This document shows positions 24,561 through 36,312 of a DNA stretch of 64,000 nt, in pieces. The DNA is from Taxillus chinensis (taxonomy: Eukaryota > Streptophyta > Magnoliopsida > Santalales > Loranthaceae). The notes under the pieces were generated by a model. It did no database searches. It was not told the DNA's origin and saw nothing but the letters and a program-made list of their open reading frames with translations. The stretch lies in NCBI GenBank assembly GCA_023512835.1, contig CM042090.1:1434826-1498825 (forward strand), given 5' to 3'. Within the stretch, counting starts at the first letter, position 1. The number at the start of each line of letters is the position of its first letter. Made by a program: the position numbers and the translations under genes.

Positions 24561-24713
24561 CACGTGTACTATTATTTATTATTTTAACTATACTGTGTAG
24601 CACACATATTCACACTATGTATATTATAGAGGAGATGTTGGGTTATTCTAGGGGGGCATAACCCCTATTAAGCTATGGTTTGCTCACCCACCTTTAATAT
24701 CTTTTCTATAGGA

Positions 24714-25078
24714 CCTAGCACACTTAGGCTATTTTGGGGTATTTCTCCTTTGTAAAGTGTTGTAACTTAGTTTATAGAGTGAGTTGTAGAGATTTAAATG
24801 CTTTAGCTAAAATGATGTCTCCTAGTGTCAATGGCAGAAAAGTCTTAACATCTATATATAGGAGAGTAATGTTGTAAAGCTTTCAAGCAATCAATATAAT
24901 CAATTTGTTGCCTTCATTCAATCTTTCTTCCGCTAAGCGCTTCTCTACATAATGGCTTTACAAATGATCGTTGGGTTCCAATCAAATGCGACGAGTTAGG
25001 CTGACCTAGCGTTCCTTCGCACGGGTGGGAACTAGGTGCCGCACAGGTTAGGCTGCGATACAAGCTGACCCCGTGACA
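24714..25078 (+). repeat. 5' LTR of the chromovirus, missing first 20 bp
   Basis: It is parallel to 35265-35628, sharing ACACTTAGGCTATTTT, CAAGCAATCAATA and GCGTTCCTTC. It ends CCCCGTGACA and is followed by the primer-binding site. Confidence 0.85.
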
Positions 25079-25080
25079 AG

Positions 25081-25094
25081 TTGTATCAGAGTAG
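25081..25094 (+). promoter_or_regulatory. Primer-binding site of the chromovirus
   Basis: TTGTATCAGAGTAG, two bases after the LTR end, matches the TGGTATCAGAGC initiator-tRNA-Met site with two changes. Confidence 0.75.
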
Positions 25095-25135
25095 TTCGGT
25101 GCCAAGTTCGGTGGAACAATCAAAAGCTTCGAGAT

Positions 25136-27137
25136 GGTTCAAAATGACAAACGGAGGATCTGTTGTCATTAGTGGTGGCCACGAAGGCCGCGACAAGGAG
25201 CACAATGCTAAAGAATGGAAGAGAGACAAGTCCGTTTCGAGGGAAACATGTCCGCTGGAGAGTCAGCTATCCAAAGTGAAGTTGGCGTTAACCGACCAGA
25301 TGGAGGTGATCGAGGAGCACACTGGAAGCATCAAAAGGCTAGACTCAGAGGGTGACGAAAGCTATGGAAGGATGCAAAGGCTTCTCAACTCCGTCATGGA
25401 TGACATGAACTATCGATTCGAGGGGTTGAAGGATTCTCTCATGTCCCAAATCCTGCCGATGTAGGAGGAAATCAAAGAGATCAAGGCGGATTGGTCTCTT
25501 TGCAAGATGGCGGTCACCCAAGGTGGCATTGGTGGCCATTCCAGCTCCAAAATCGATGTGTCGAAGCCTAAGACCTATGCTAGGTCAAGGAATGCAAGGG
25601 AGTTAGACAACTTCCTATGGACCATGGAGTAGTACTTCGATGCCTTGAATATTGTGGATGAGGTAAAGAAGGTGAAGACGGCTCCGCTATACTTAATCGA
25701 TTCGGCTATGGTGTGGTGGAGGCGGTGATATGCCGACAAGGAGTGTGGCCTATGCATTATCGATAACTGGGCGAATTTCAAGCGAGAGATCAAAGCCTAA
25801 TTCTATCTCTAGAATGCAGAGGATGAGTCTTGAGCGAAATTTCGGCGCCTTATCCACAAAGGCACAGTGTGGGAGTACGTCCGTGAATTTTCCGAGCTAA
25901 TATTAGAGATCCCAGATATGTTCGCGAAGGATTCATTATTTCCCTTCATGGACGGATTGCAACAATGGACGAAGTTATAGATGCAACGGAGAAATGTGCG
26001 GACCTGGCGTCGACCATGGCGGTGGCCGAATCACTCATCGAGTACAAGGACCTCGCATCAACCATGACGTTCTTGGCTTGATGGTTCGGTCTCGAGTAGG
26101 GCGGCTTTTCAATTGGTCTGCGCCCGTGTTGGTGCGTGCATCCTACTCGATCAGGCGGTCCGGCTGGGCATCTACCACTCCCTTGGGTGGCGCGGATGCC
26201 CTTTCTGTCCTGCCCCCGATGCCAACTTGTGTCACTTTCTTCTCGACTGCCCGGCCCCGCCCATGTTGGCTTTCTGACCCGCTCTTGCCCAAGTCTTATC
26301 CCGAACCTGTGGGACCTCCCACGTGGTCGCATCGGCGCCCCAATTTCGAGAACAACTCCTCGCCTCTCTCTTAGGTGGAGATGGGGGTTGGGGATCACAA
26401 GTAAGAGGTATTGGGAGTTGGCCCCCCCAGCTTTGTTGCCGTGGGTGACCTTCTTTTGTAGGCCACGACGATGCTTCAGGATGTGTATAGCGCCTCTTGG
26501 GCTCCAAGGCCAGATGGGCCGATTCTCACCCACAAGCCGACGCCTATCCAGGTAGGGCCTGTCCTTATAAGGGACACGCCTCTGGAGCCTCGATAGTGTT
26601 GGTGGATGCCTGGCTCGATCCTTTGTAGATTCCGGCGAGGCCTAGTTCTCGGCACTCCAATAAGGCATTGGGCTTTCACCCCCACAACTAGGCTTTTCAC
26701 CGAGAGAGTTCCCCGGAGTATGGGCGCTTTTTGCACTTGTCGGTACCCAGTTACGTTGGTGCTTGCGTCTTCGTAGGCACGTGGCCTTGGCTGTAAGTGC
26801 CAGGTGAAGAGAGCTTGCTCTTGACGCCTCTGGTTTGCCCCTTGGCCTACCTATGCTCTATTCTAGGAAAACTACAAGAAATCGGAGAAGGCCACCAGTT
26901 CTTCATCGACTTTCAAGGCGAATAGGTTTCACAAGGAAAAACGTGGGAGACACAACCGAAGTGAAGGGAAAGGGAGAATGGTTCCAAAACATTCTCCCAA
27001 GGATTTCCTTGGGAGAAGCCAATGGTTCCAAGGACGGGGAGAAGCCAAGGATCTCCTGTTTCCTTTACGAAGGTCCTCACAATGTGTTTGAGTGCCCAAA
27101 GTGCTCCAAGCTCTCCGTGATGATCAACAAAGAATAA
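25136..27137 (+). pseudogene. Chromovirus gag pseudogene
   Basis: The frame begins MVQNDKRRICCH/MTNGGSVVISGG-like around 25130-25146 and continues with a coiled-coil-like stretch (EVIEEHTGSIKRLDSEGDES). Capsid blocks follow: KPKTYARSRNARELDNFLWT, VVWWRR-like MVWWRR, WANFKREIKA and EYVREFSELILEIPD. Several codons have mutated to stops (for example near 25461 and 25630). After a GC-rich interruption at about 26070-26865 the frame resumes, ending in a zinc knuckle CFLYEGPHNVFEC. There the second cysteine is replaced by tyrosine. The family role is to form particles and bind RNA. This copy cannot be translated through. Confidence 0.75.
26070..26865. other. GC-rich segment interrupting gag, origin unknown
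   Basis: Gag homology stops after a short duplicated DLASTM block near 26047-26070 and resumes at about 26866. The 0.8 kb between is much more GC-rich than its surroundings and open on both strands, but shows no known domain, inverted ends or target duplication. It may be an insertion, a captured fragment or a lineage-specific part of gag. Confidence 0.5.
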
Positions 27138-27189
27138 GGGAGGGAAGCGATGGATCCAAGACTTGGTTCCTTACAACTCCTCAATGCAA

Positions 27190-28405
27190 TCAAGGTGAAG
27201 GTGGAGGCGCCACCATCCGAAAGATAGAAGGGGCACATGTACATGCTCGCTGAGGCCAACAACCTTGAAACTAAAGCCTTGGTGGACACGGGTGCGACCA
27301 ACAACTTCATCCAAGTGGAGGAAGCTCGAAGATTGGGGATAGTCTATAAGGAAGAGAAGGGCTAGCTGAAGGTAGCGAACTCCCGTGCTAGTCCAATCCA
27401 TGGTGTTGCTCGGGGTGTTGAGCTAAGTATCGACAAATGGAGAGGCAAGGTGAATCTCTCTGTGGTGTTAATGGACGACTATCCCATGGTGTTGGGGATG
27501 GAGTTCATTGACTAAGTGTATGCAATTTCGATTCTTAGCACCAACACAATGTGCATTATGGACAAGGGGAAAATGTGCATGGTGAAGGTAATGAGGAAAG
27601 AAGAACTCAAGGCGAAGTCTCTTTCGGCGCTCCAACTATCTAAAGTAGTTAAGCGACAAGAGCCAACCTTTATTGTCATGGTGAAGGAAGAATGCTCAAG
27701 TGTTGGGGAGGATCCCCCAACTAAAGTGAAGACGGTCTTTGAAGAATTTGTGGACATTATGCCACCTGAACTCTCCAAACAACTTCTGCCAATGTAGGAG
27801 ATGGACCACAAGATCGAGCTAGAGGTGGGTGTAAGGCCTCCTACTGTAATGCCTTATCGGATGGCACTACCAGAGTTAGAGGAACTTTGGAAGCAATTGA
27901 AGGACTTGTTAGAGGCCGGGTTCATTCGGCCATCCAAAGCACCATTTGGAGCACGGGTGTTGTTCCAAAAGAAGCACGATCGGTCGATGCGGCTATGCAT
28001 TGGCTATAGAGCACTCAACAAGATCACGGTGAAGAACAGTTACCCCATCCCACTCATATCTGACCTGTTTGATCAACTTGGCACTGCGAGATAGTTCTCA
28101 AAGCTAGATTTGCGGTCGGGATATTGGCAAGTGCGGATAGCCGAAGGTGATGAGGCAAATACGGCATGCATCACAAGATATGGCTTTTACGAGTTCTTGG
28201 TAATGCCCTTTGGCCTCATAAATGCCCCTGCTACATTTTATACGTTGATGAACCGGATATTCCAACCATACTTGGATAGATTCATCGTGGTGTACCTTGA
28301 TGACATTGGAGGAGCACAAGGCACACCTACAACGGGTTTTCCAAACCTTAAGGGAGAACCAACTTTTTGTAAAGAAGGAAAAGTGTGACTTTGCAAAGAA
28401 GGAGG
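27190..28405 (+). pseudogene. Chromovirus protease and reverse transcriptase, first part
   Basis: The protease shows ALVDTGATNNFI with the DTGA catalytic site and VLGMEFID near its end. Reverse transcriptase follows from about 27801: [83 protein letters not shown] and the catalytic VVYLDDI. Stops interrupt it (near 27225, 27363, 27512, 27796, 28093). Just after [12 protein letters not shown] the frame is cut by the insertion at 28406. It resumes at 30956 as VPFLGHIIG. Confidence 0.85.
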
Positions 28406-30950
28406 TGTGTGGACCTTCCCTGAGGTATGAGTTATATTTTATGCATTTGTTTTGCATATGTTGTTTGAGATGTGGTTTAGCTCGTTATTGTTGGATCTTG
28501 TGCCAATGTGGGTTCTGTTTGGCTTGTTGTGCATTGCCTTACACATGTGTGATCGGTGATCATGTTTTATGTTTTGTTGTTGGGACATTGAGCTTGAATT
28601 TTGCTATGTCCTTTGGGCATGTGTTTTATTTTCAAGGACGAAAAGTCCTAAGGTGGGGAGGATGTAAAGACTCGTATTTGGGTAGATTCGAGAGATAGTC
28701 ATTCTATGGGAATGTAACTATCTGGACGGTAGTGTAGTCGTCGATGTGAGCATTTTGACTATACTTGGGCCCGATTTTGAGTCGGGGCCCTGTTTGACCC
28801 GATTGTTGACTTTTCGAGGTTTATTGGTTGACTTTGCGTTTGGGCGGTCATTTGGGTGTAATAATATCTGTTTAGTGTTGTGCTCATCATGTCGAGCGTT
28901 TTAACTGTAGTTTGACTCAATTTGGAGTTCGGAGCCTTAGAGGTCAATTTTTGTGTTAGGATGTCAATTATTGATTGGCAGAAATATAAATAACAGAAAA
29001 AAAAAGAAGCTTTCACTTTACGTTTCACGTTTGTGCGTTGAGAGAGAGAGCTTGAGAGAGCTTGGAGGCTTTGGCAATTTGGGGCGATTTGGGTTCGTGG
29101 AGCTTGAAGATTCACTTCAAGTAGGTGTCCTTAAACTTCTTATCTCTCTCTTGTTTTGGATTTGCATGAATTTATCATGATTTATGAAATTGAGCATGAA
29201 CCCTAGAATATGGGGAAAACCAATTTTGGGTTAGATCTAATGGTTTAGCATAAGATTTGTGGTTAAGAACTGTTTTATATCATTGTGGATATATGTTTTT
29301 ATGATTTTGGGGTTGATTAATTGTGTTTTTCATGAGGGTTGATAAGTCAACCATGAAATTCTGAGTTTAGATCTAGAGTTCTGGAATTTTATACGTGTTT
29401 CTGTTGTTTCTGCGCGATTTAGAGGCGTTCTGGACGCATTTTAAGGTAAATATCACAGTCTGTTGCATAGAATGTGTGTTTGTGCGTGTCTGGGGGTTGC
29501 TGGGTTGATTCCATATGAAGAACAAGCAAAAACAACGATGAACAGTACCCTGGACGCATTATTGGGTCGAACCGATGAAAATCCGAGGTTCTGGGTCGAA
29601 GGGTCGAAGATCCAAGTTCGTAAACTCGTAGTTCGTAGACCCATAGTTCGTAGTCGAAGGGTCGAAGTTCGTAGCCTCGTAGGTCGAAGGTCGTAGCCTC
29701 GCTTCGAGTCTTCGAGGCGCGCTGCAGCTCCGCATTCCGCAGCTACGAGTCGCAGGTTCTGAGCTACGAGTCGCAGCTCCTGCAGTGTAACTGGACACTG
29801 TACAACACTGGACTGGACCTATTTACATTGCCACCTATACCCAAAGTATATATATACTTAAGTTACAATGTAAATAACGAAATACCCCCCATTCGGATTC
29901 AAAGAAAAATACTAGAAAAATTAATTCCTACTATTTCAAAATTTGAAAATTGGGATTTAGTGTAAAATCTCAGAAAAACCCAAAAGTTCGTAGTGGTGAA
30001 TTTTTGGAAAGTGGGGTTAGACATCTCATAAAAATCCCCAAAAATCATATTATCTTAGTTATGATATGGGAACCCAATACCGGGACTTTTGATTTCAAGA
30101 AAATAGCTGCTATGGGTACTTCCTTCATAAATCAAGGATTGAGGATTTACTTGTGAAGACTGGCTACAGTTCCAAAGGAAATGTTGAGAATGATTTGCCA
30201 TACTCATGTTAGTATATTGGTTAGGTATTGGGGCATGGACTTCGTGACTTGTTTGGGTTCTCACCGTGATGCACCGATGGTGCTATGTGGTTGACGTGGC
30301 GGGCATATGCACCGATGGCGAGCCCTGTGGCACCTGGCTGGGCATATTGCGCCGTGGGACAGGCTAAGGCCTAAGTTGAGCCATTGAGCTCGTGGAGCTA
30401 GGGCTGAGTGCCCTGAGCTGGGATCCCATGGAGGATCGTGGACAAGTTGTCCTGTGTGGGCAGGCTGAGTCCTGATGTTTATTTGCGGTGAGTCTTGATG
30501 ATTGTGCACACTACACGGTGCACGAGTACACTGAGCATATAATATAGACATATATGTGTTGCATGATGTGGAGTTTTGGGGTCACCTACTGAGCTTGTCG
30601 CTCACCCCTACTTGTTGTTTACCCTTTTTAGGTGTGACCTGAGACTAGTGGAGGACTTTCTTCCAGAAGGACGCCCATTACTCTGATGTATGATACACTT
30701 ATATTTTGTAGTGTTTTATGTGATATCCCGGATAGGGGTCCGTGGACAGTTGTATTTGCATACTGTATGATGATATATGGGAAAGTACAGGATTACCCTT
30801 GATGTATGACTGTACAGGGTTACATATTTGAGACAGCACCCGCGGTGTAGTCTCTATTGGTGCTAGTCGCCAACCCCTTGACCTATCGGGTGCGGGCAAA
30901 GGGAAGTCATGTACTCAGTTCCGGGTTCCCTAGAATTCGGGGGCATGACA
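28406..30950 (+). mobile_element. Internally deleted Tekay-like element: 3' internal end plus complete LTR
   Basis: GGAGG flanks the insertion (28401-28405 and 30951-30955), and the host RT frame is restored exactly when it is removed. Inside, 28663-30950 is a full LTR (TGTAAAGACTCG to GGGCATGACA, 2288 bp). It is preceded by a polypurine tract (AAGGTGGGGAGGA) and about 245 bases of internal sequence. The first ten bases (TGTGTGGACC) resemble the start of related LTRs (TGTAAGGACC), so they may be all that is left of the 5' LTR. Short TTCGTAG/GGTCGAAG repeats fill 29590-29710. Confidence 0.75.
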
Positions 30951-30955
30951 GGAGG

Positions 30956-33139
30956 TGCCCTTCTTGGGTCACATCATTGGCAGCGAAAAATTAAAGATGG
31001 ATAATAAGAAAGTGTTAGCCATCAAGGAATAGGATATGCCCAAGAAAGTCCCTGGAATGTGTTCCTTCCTTGGCTTGTTTAACTACTATAGAAGATTCAT
31101 CCGCGACTATTCCCACATTGTCGTACCCTTGACAGAATTGTTAAAGAAAATAAGACTTGGGTGTGGGATGATACTTGCCATGAGGCATTTGAAAAACTGA
31201 AGCAAGCTATGACAAACGGACTGGTGATGGCACTATTGGGCCATGCAAAACCTTATGAAGTTCACACAAATGTTTCAGACTTTGCCATCAGTGGAGTTCT
31301 TATATAGGAGAGGCATCCTATAGCATACAAAAACCGAAAGCTCAATGACACCGAACGGAGGTATGCGGTGCATGAAAAGGAGATAACGGCAGTTATGCAT
31401 TGCCTTCCAGGTGTGGAGGCATTACTTTCTAGGGTCCATATTCATAGTGAAAACGGACAACATTACTAAGAGTTATTTCCTAAGTCAAAGGAACTTAACT
31501 TTGAAGCAAGCACGGTGGCAAAGACTTCTAGCTGAATTCGACTTTGTGCTCGAGTATAAACTGGGCACAAATAATATGGTAGCTGATGCACTAAGTCGGA
31601 AGCCAGAACTTGCAGCCATTAGCCAACCACAATTGCCCCTAGTGGGCAAACTGAAGGAAGGAATGGAGTATGATCCATTGGCCAAGTCCTTGGTGGAATG
31701 CATCAAGGATGGAAAGACGAGGCGATTTTGGCTAAGGGATAACTTGTTCCATACTCGAGGGGAATGAGTGTATGTTCCTAAATGGGGAAGTTTGAGGAGA
31801 GACATCCTCAAAGAATGTCACGACTCGCGGTGGGTTGGTCATCCCACAGTCAATCATACATTGCTGTTGGTGGAAAGAAGCTACTACTGGCCTCAACTTT
31901 ACGAGGACGTCCAAGCGTACATGCGGATTTGTCTTATGTGCCAACAAGACAAGATGAAGAATTGGTAATCGGCGGGACTGTTAGAACCTTAGCCTATCCT
32001 GGAAAGACCTTGGGAGAGCATCTCCATAGGCTTCATTGTTTGTCTCCCAAGATCCGAAGGATGCGGTACGATCATTGTGATGGTCGACTGATTCTCAAAA
32101 TATGGAGTTTTCATTCCAGCTCCAAAAGACTGCACGGTAGATGACACAGCCCGACTATTATTTAAGTACGTGGTGAAGTACTAGGGCATTCCAAAGACAA
32201 TTGTGAGCGATCGGGACTCACAATTTACTAGGTGGTTTTGGACTGAGCTATTCCGGATAATGGGTTCGGACTTAAATTTTTCAACAAGTTTTCACCCACA
32301 AACAGACAGCCAAACAGAACGTGTAAATGTCTTATTAAAGCTGTATCTAAGGCACTATGTGAGTACTAATCAAAGAGATTGGGCCAAGTTGCTGGTCATA
32401 GCCCAATTCTCGTATAACTTGTAAAAGAGTGAGTCCACGAACAAGAGCCCGTTCGAACTCGCCATTGGGCAGCAACCATTGACGCCTACTTCCATCACTC
32501 AGGGGTACACTGGAAAGAGCCCCGCAATGTTGAAGTTTGCAAAAGGATGACATGAATAGACGGATTTATCCAGGACATACTTACACAAGGCGGTAAAGAA
32601 GATGAAGAAGTGGGTGGATCAACAAAAGAGGCCCTTGGAATTTCAAGAAGGAGACATGGTGATGCTCAAACTCCTTCTTGCCAAACCAAAGCACTTAGGC
32701 AATTATATAAGGGTTTGATGCATCATTATGAGGGGTCTTTCAAAGTTCTTAAGAGAGTTAGGAAGGTCTCATACAAACTGGACATCTCGACTAGCTTACA
32801 AAGGCATTCGGTATTTAACGTTAGTTTGCTCAAGCCTTACCATGAAGACTTGGAAGATATGAGCGGAAAGCGGGCGGTGCGGACACCAAAAGCATCAACG
32901 GGCCAGACCTATGACAAAGAGATAGAGAAAATCCATTCTCGTAGAGTCGTGCCAAGAAGGGGTGTAGATCTAAGTCGGGTGAAGTACTACGTCTAATGGA
33001 AGAACAAGCCGGTTGAAGAGGCAAGTTGGGCGAAGGAAGTAGATTTGTGGCAATTCTCTAAGGAGATATAAGAGTACCCAGAAGGAGTTGAATGCTACAT
33101 CTAGCAGTTTGACGGGTTCGAGGAAGCCGAAAACGCAAC
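30956..33139 (+). pseudogene. Chromovirus RT end, RNase H, integrase and chromodomain
   Basis: The RT frame resumes with VPFLGHIIGSEKLKMDNKK and [18 protein letters not shown]. RNase H shows TDNITKSYFLSQRNLTLKQA and [15 protein letters not shown]. Integrase has its zinc-binding arm (GHPTVNHTLLLVERSYYWPQ, CLMCQQDK), then MVDRFSKY-like, IPKTIVSDRDSQFT and FHPQTDSQTERVN, with the D and E residues present. The C-terminus carries a GPY-like region (RHSVFNVSLLKPYHEDLED) and a chromodomain (EIEKIHSRRVV, VKYYV, stop, WKNKPVEEASWAKEVDLWQF). Chromodomains of this class steer integration to modified chromatin. Stops and frameshifts, including one inside the chromodomain, inactivate it. Confidence 0.85.
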
Positions 33140-33144
33140 GAGGA

Positions 33145-33459
33145 TGTAAGGACCTGTGTTTGTGGGTTTCAGGAGTTAGTTTTGTGTTAAAAATTTTGTT
33201 TTAGAGAATGAGTATTGGCACAGTAGTATGCATGTCGAATGGAGAATTTTGACTATATTTGGACTTAATTTAGAATTTAAAGCTCGAAGGGGTATTTTAG
33301 GAAATCCATTAAAATTTATTTTCAATTTTAATTAAATAAAAAATCAGAGCTCTGAGGGGTATTTTAGGGAATTCATTCAGGTTTGTTTTAAATTTAAACA
33401 AAATAATAATAAGAAGAAGTATAAAAAGAAACCTAAAACCTAATCCTTCTAATGCAGCC

Positions 33460-33530
<71 letters not shown>

Positions 33531-35214
33531 AGGGAGGGAGGGAGGAGTGTTCTGTAGGGGGGAAATCATGAGAGAGGGAGAGATAGATATAATTAAACAT
33601 TCATCAAAGGTATGTAGGTAGAACTAGTTACGCAGGATTTAATCCTTTTTGTAACATGTTTAAAACCCTAAATTAGTTTTGTTAGAGAACACTTTTGGGT
33701 AAATGTTCTCGAATGAATAGTACCAAATGTGTATTCTGGTCGGATGGAAAGTTTGGTCGGGTGAACAGTATGGTCGGGTGAAGCCGGTTTTTGGTTCGTT
33801 AGAATCGTCGTGGTATTTCGAGCAACTTTCTTTTCTAGTCGGGTGAAATCGGAGATGGTCGGGTGAACAGTATTTTTGATGCGTTAGAATCGTTGCGGTA
33901 TTTCGAAAAACTTTCCCTTCTGGTCGGGTGAAATCCGAGGTGGTTAGGTGAACAGTGTTTTTTTGTCGGGTGAAGGTTTTGATATTTTTAGTAAATAGCT
34001 TGTCATACGCCATTCGAAATAAGGGGTCTTATAAGGCAATCCGAGCTTTGTAAAGAAAGTTATGATTTTTCTAAGTTTGAGATAAATGTACTCTGTTTTG
34101 GTAGCCTGTTTCTTTTTTTTATCTTGTGATCTGTTAGTGGTAGTTTATGATAATGTGTTTTACATGAGATCTGGAATATGAATTGAGAAACAAATGCATT
34201 GAGATATTTTTGCTATGAAAATGTTAAATGGCGATATTATACTACTGACTTTGAGTTGTGGATTTTACTGAGTTGTATATGATGTGGTTATTAACCCAAA
34301 CTCTAGTTATGGGAATGAGTTTCATTATACATGATTGAGGGAATTCCTTTGGAAGGAATTTCATTGGACCAGTTACATTATTGGGTCCCCTGAGTTTTGG
34401 CCAGGACTGTGGTCCTAAGTCTCGGTGTAGCACTCACAATGGTGGGGTAAGTCTACACTCATTCCTGAGGGCGGGTATGACGTCCGAGGAGGTGATTGTC
34501 ATACTCGACTTGGGTGGAAAATGTTGCATTCCTTAGGTGGACAAATGTAACATTCGCCTGGAGTGGTAAGCCATGTCGCCGTGGTGGCAAGGTGTCCTCT
34601 GCCTTCCAGTGCAGGTTCTGGTAAGTTTGAGTGTTTATTGGGTGAAATATTGTTGTATTAGTCACTACACAAGCATAAGCCTACACCTATCATACATGCT
34701 AAGAGTGGAATGGACCGGGGAGACTTGATCCCTACTGAGCTATGGTTTGCTCACCCTTCCTATAAATTATTTTCTTTTACAGGATCTAGCCGGCGATAGG
34801 TGGATGAGCTGAGGTGACTTCATTAGAGCTATGGCGTGTTTCTTTTTATTCTTTGATTATTGTTTTATTGTCATGTATCCTATTTTGGGAAAAACCTGAA
34901 GCAAATGTAAACAGTAGACTTATAAGTTGATAATACCGGTTTGTAACTTTATGGATGAGAATTTTTCCAAATAAGTTTTAATGAAACTATCTATTTTTGT
35001 GATGTTTTAAAATGTTATTACTTGTTTGTTTATGTAAGCATGTCATGGGAGAACAGATGCATGCTTTGTGGCGTGCAAGACTATTATACAGGTTAGGACA
35101 GCACCTGTGCTATAAGTCCTTATTAGGTGTTTTGCACCAACCCCTTGACCCTCTGGGTGCGGGCATGGGCAGGCACAACCCGTTTCCAAGGTAGAAGGAA
35201 ATCGGGGCGTGACA
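33145..35214 (+). repeat. Solo LTR, Tekay-like, in the chromovirus 3' end
   Basis: It starts TGTAAGGACCTG and ends GGGGCGTGACA, 2070 bp, with GAGGA at 33140-33144 and 35215-35219. It contains a long (GA)n run at 33463-33524 followed by GGGA repeats. At about 33799-33965 lie two imperfect units of about 85 bp (GTTAGAATCGT, GGTATTTCGA, GGTCGGGTGAA). Confidence 0.88.
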
Positions 35215-35231
35215 GAGGACGCTGCGAGGTC

Positions 35232-35244
35232 GGGTGGGGGAGAA
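35232..35244 (+). promoter_or_regulatory. Polypurine tract of the chromovirus
   Basis: GGGTGGGGGAGAA lies directly before the TGTCACGG start of the 3' LTR. Confidence 0.8.
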
Positions 35245-35628
35245 TGTCACGGATTGAGGCTTATCCTAGTACACTTAGGCTATTTTTGGGTATTTCTCCT
35301 TTGTAAAGTATTGTAACTTAGTTACAGAGTGAGTTGTAGAGATTTAAATGCTCTAGCTAAAATAATGTCTCCTAGTGTCAATGCCAGAAAAGTCCTAACA
35401 TTTATATGTAGGGGAGTGATGTTGTAAAGATTTCAAGCAATCAATACAATCAATTTGTTGCTTTTGTTCAATCTTTCTTCCGTTAAGCGCTTCCCTAAAC
35501 AATGACTTTACAAATGATCATTGGGTTCTAATCAAATGTGACGAGTTAGGCTCACCTAGCGTTCCTTCATACGGGTGGGAACTAGGTGCCGCACGGGTTA
35601 AGCTGCGATAAAGGCTGACCCCATGACA
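35245..35628 (+). repeat. 3' LTR of the chromovirus
   Basis: It runs from TGTCACGGATTGAGG to CCCCATGACA, 384 bp, and matches 24714-25078 closely apart from its first 20 bases. Confidence 0.87.
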
Positions 35629-35983
35629 GTTAGGAGGTTTTACCGCTATGGAAGCATGTGTATTTGATTTGTCATTTTATTTGATACATTGTAATTGATG
35701 AGACTGAAACTCATGTATTGACTTGAGATTGGTGTATTTATTAGAGATATCGTGTTTTGGGGATGGTGACCCTATTTATTATGTGACATAGTGTTATTAC
35801 ATGAGTGGTATTTCTTATATGGTTTGTGCATGTCATGTATGAGATTGTAGCAGGTTTTGGACAGCACCCTTGTGAGAGCACTATTAGGTGATCATTCACC
35901 AACCCCTTATCCTCCTGAGTGCGAGGCATGGGGCATCATTAACTGGTTTCTTAGTGTTGGAAAATCTAGGGCATGACATCATA

Positions 35984-36304
35984 GCTCCCTCGAGAAGGCA
36001 AATTATGTGTGGCTAGAGTCCTAACAACAACAACAATAATCCTCAATAATACCTACTTCCACTATTTTTTTCTTTGTATTTATTCTTGTAGATGTCTATC
36101 AATTGTTTCATTTTTCTTCAATTTTCAAACGAGTTCAAACCATCTTTCCATGCAAGTAATGCGATCACTACTGGATTCATGAGATTTAAGTCTATGAGTA
36201 ACATTTTCCTAGTCAATGTAGCCTTCACTAGCCAATTGAGTTATGTTTCCAACTTTCTTGAACAATAATGTGAATTGCTCACCCCTATTGCCAAACTCGC
36301 AGTT
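35984..36304 (-). pseudogene. hAT transposase pseudogene (TTF-type), N-terminal part
   Basis: On the minus strand this reads THRLKSHESSSDHITCMERW, then LKKNETIDR. This is the HxxSxxH zinc-finger end and linker typical of TTF-type hAT transposases. It is the upstream half of the pseudogene continuing at 23450. The two halves were parted by the TCATA-flanked solo LTR. Stops are present. The MITE starting at 36313 lies at its 5' side. Confidence 0.7.
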
Positions 36305-36312
36305 GGTTGAAT

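Larger units (their letters stand above)
24714..35628 (+). mobile_element. Chromodomain Ty3/gypsy element (Galadriel/Reina-like), defective
   Basis: Short LTRs (24714-25078 and 35245-35628) flank a methionine-tRNA-type primer site, gag, protease, RT, RNase H, integrase and a C-terminal chromodomain, all on the plus strand. Two later insertions (28406-30950, 33145-35214) interrupt it. Without them the element is about 6.3 kb. The 5' LTR lacks its first 20 bases, compared with the TGTCACGG start of the 3' LTR. The junction there (CCTAG) suggests a small deletion that also took part of the host LTR and the left target duplication. GTTAG (35629-35633) is the likely right-hand duplication. Confidence 0.85.
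23451..35978 (+). repeat. Solo LTR, Tekay-like, split by a nested chromovirus
   Basis: The left piece (23451-24713) starts TGTGAGGACTCG and the right piece (35629-35978) ends GGGCATGACA. TCATA flanks both outer ends (23446-23450 and 35979-35983). Its own length is about 1.6 kb. It holds (TA)n at 23780-23815, (GA)n at 23871-23911, another (TA)n/(TG)n at 24110-24208 and a tandem array at 24363-24560. No internal region of its own remains, so it is the product of LTR-LTR recombination. Confidence 0.88.

Noticed and set aside
25946..26555. Long open frames on both strands in the GC-rich gag interruption
   Set aside because: High GC removes stops on both strands. There are no domains and no start context, and the segment lies inside a dead element.
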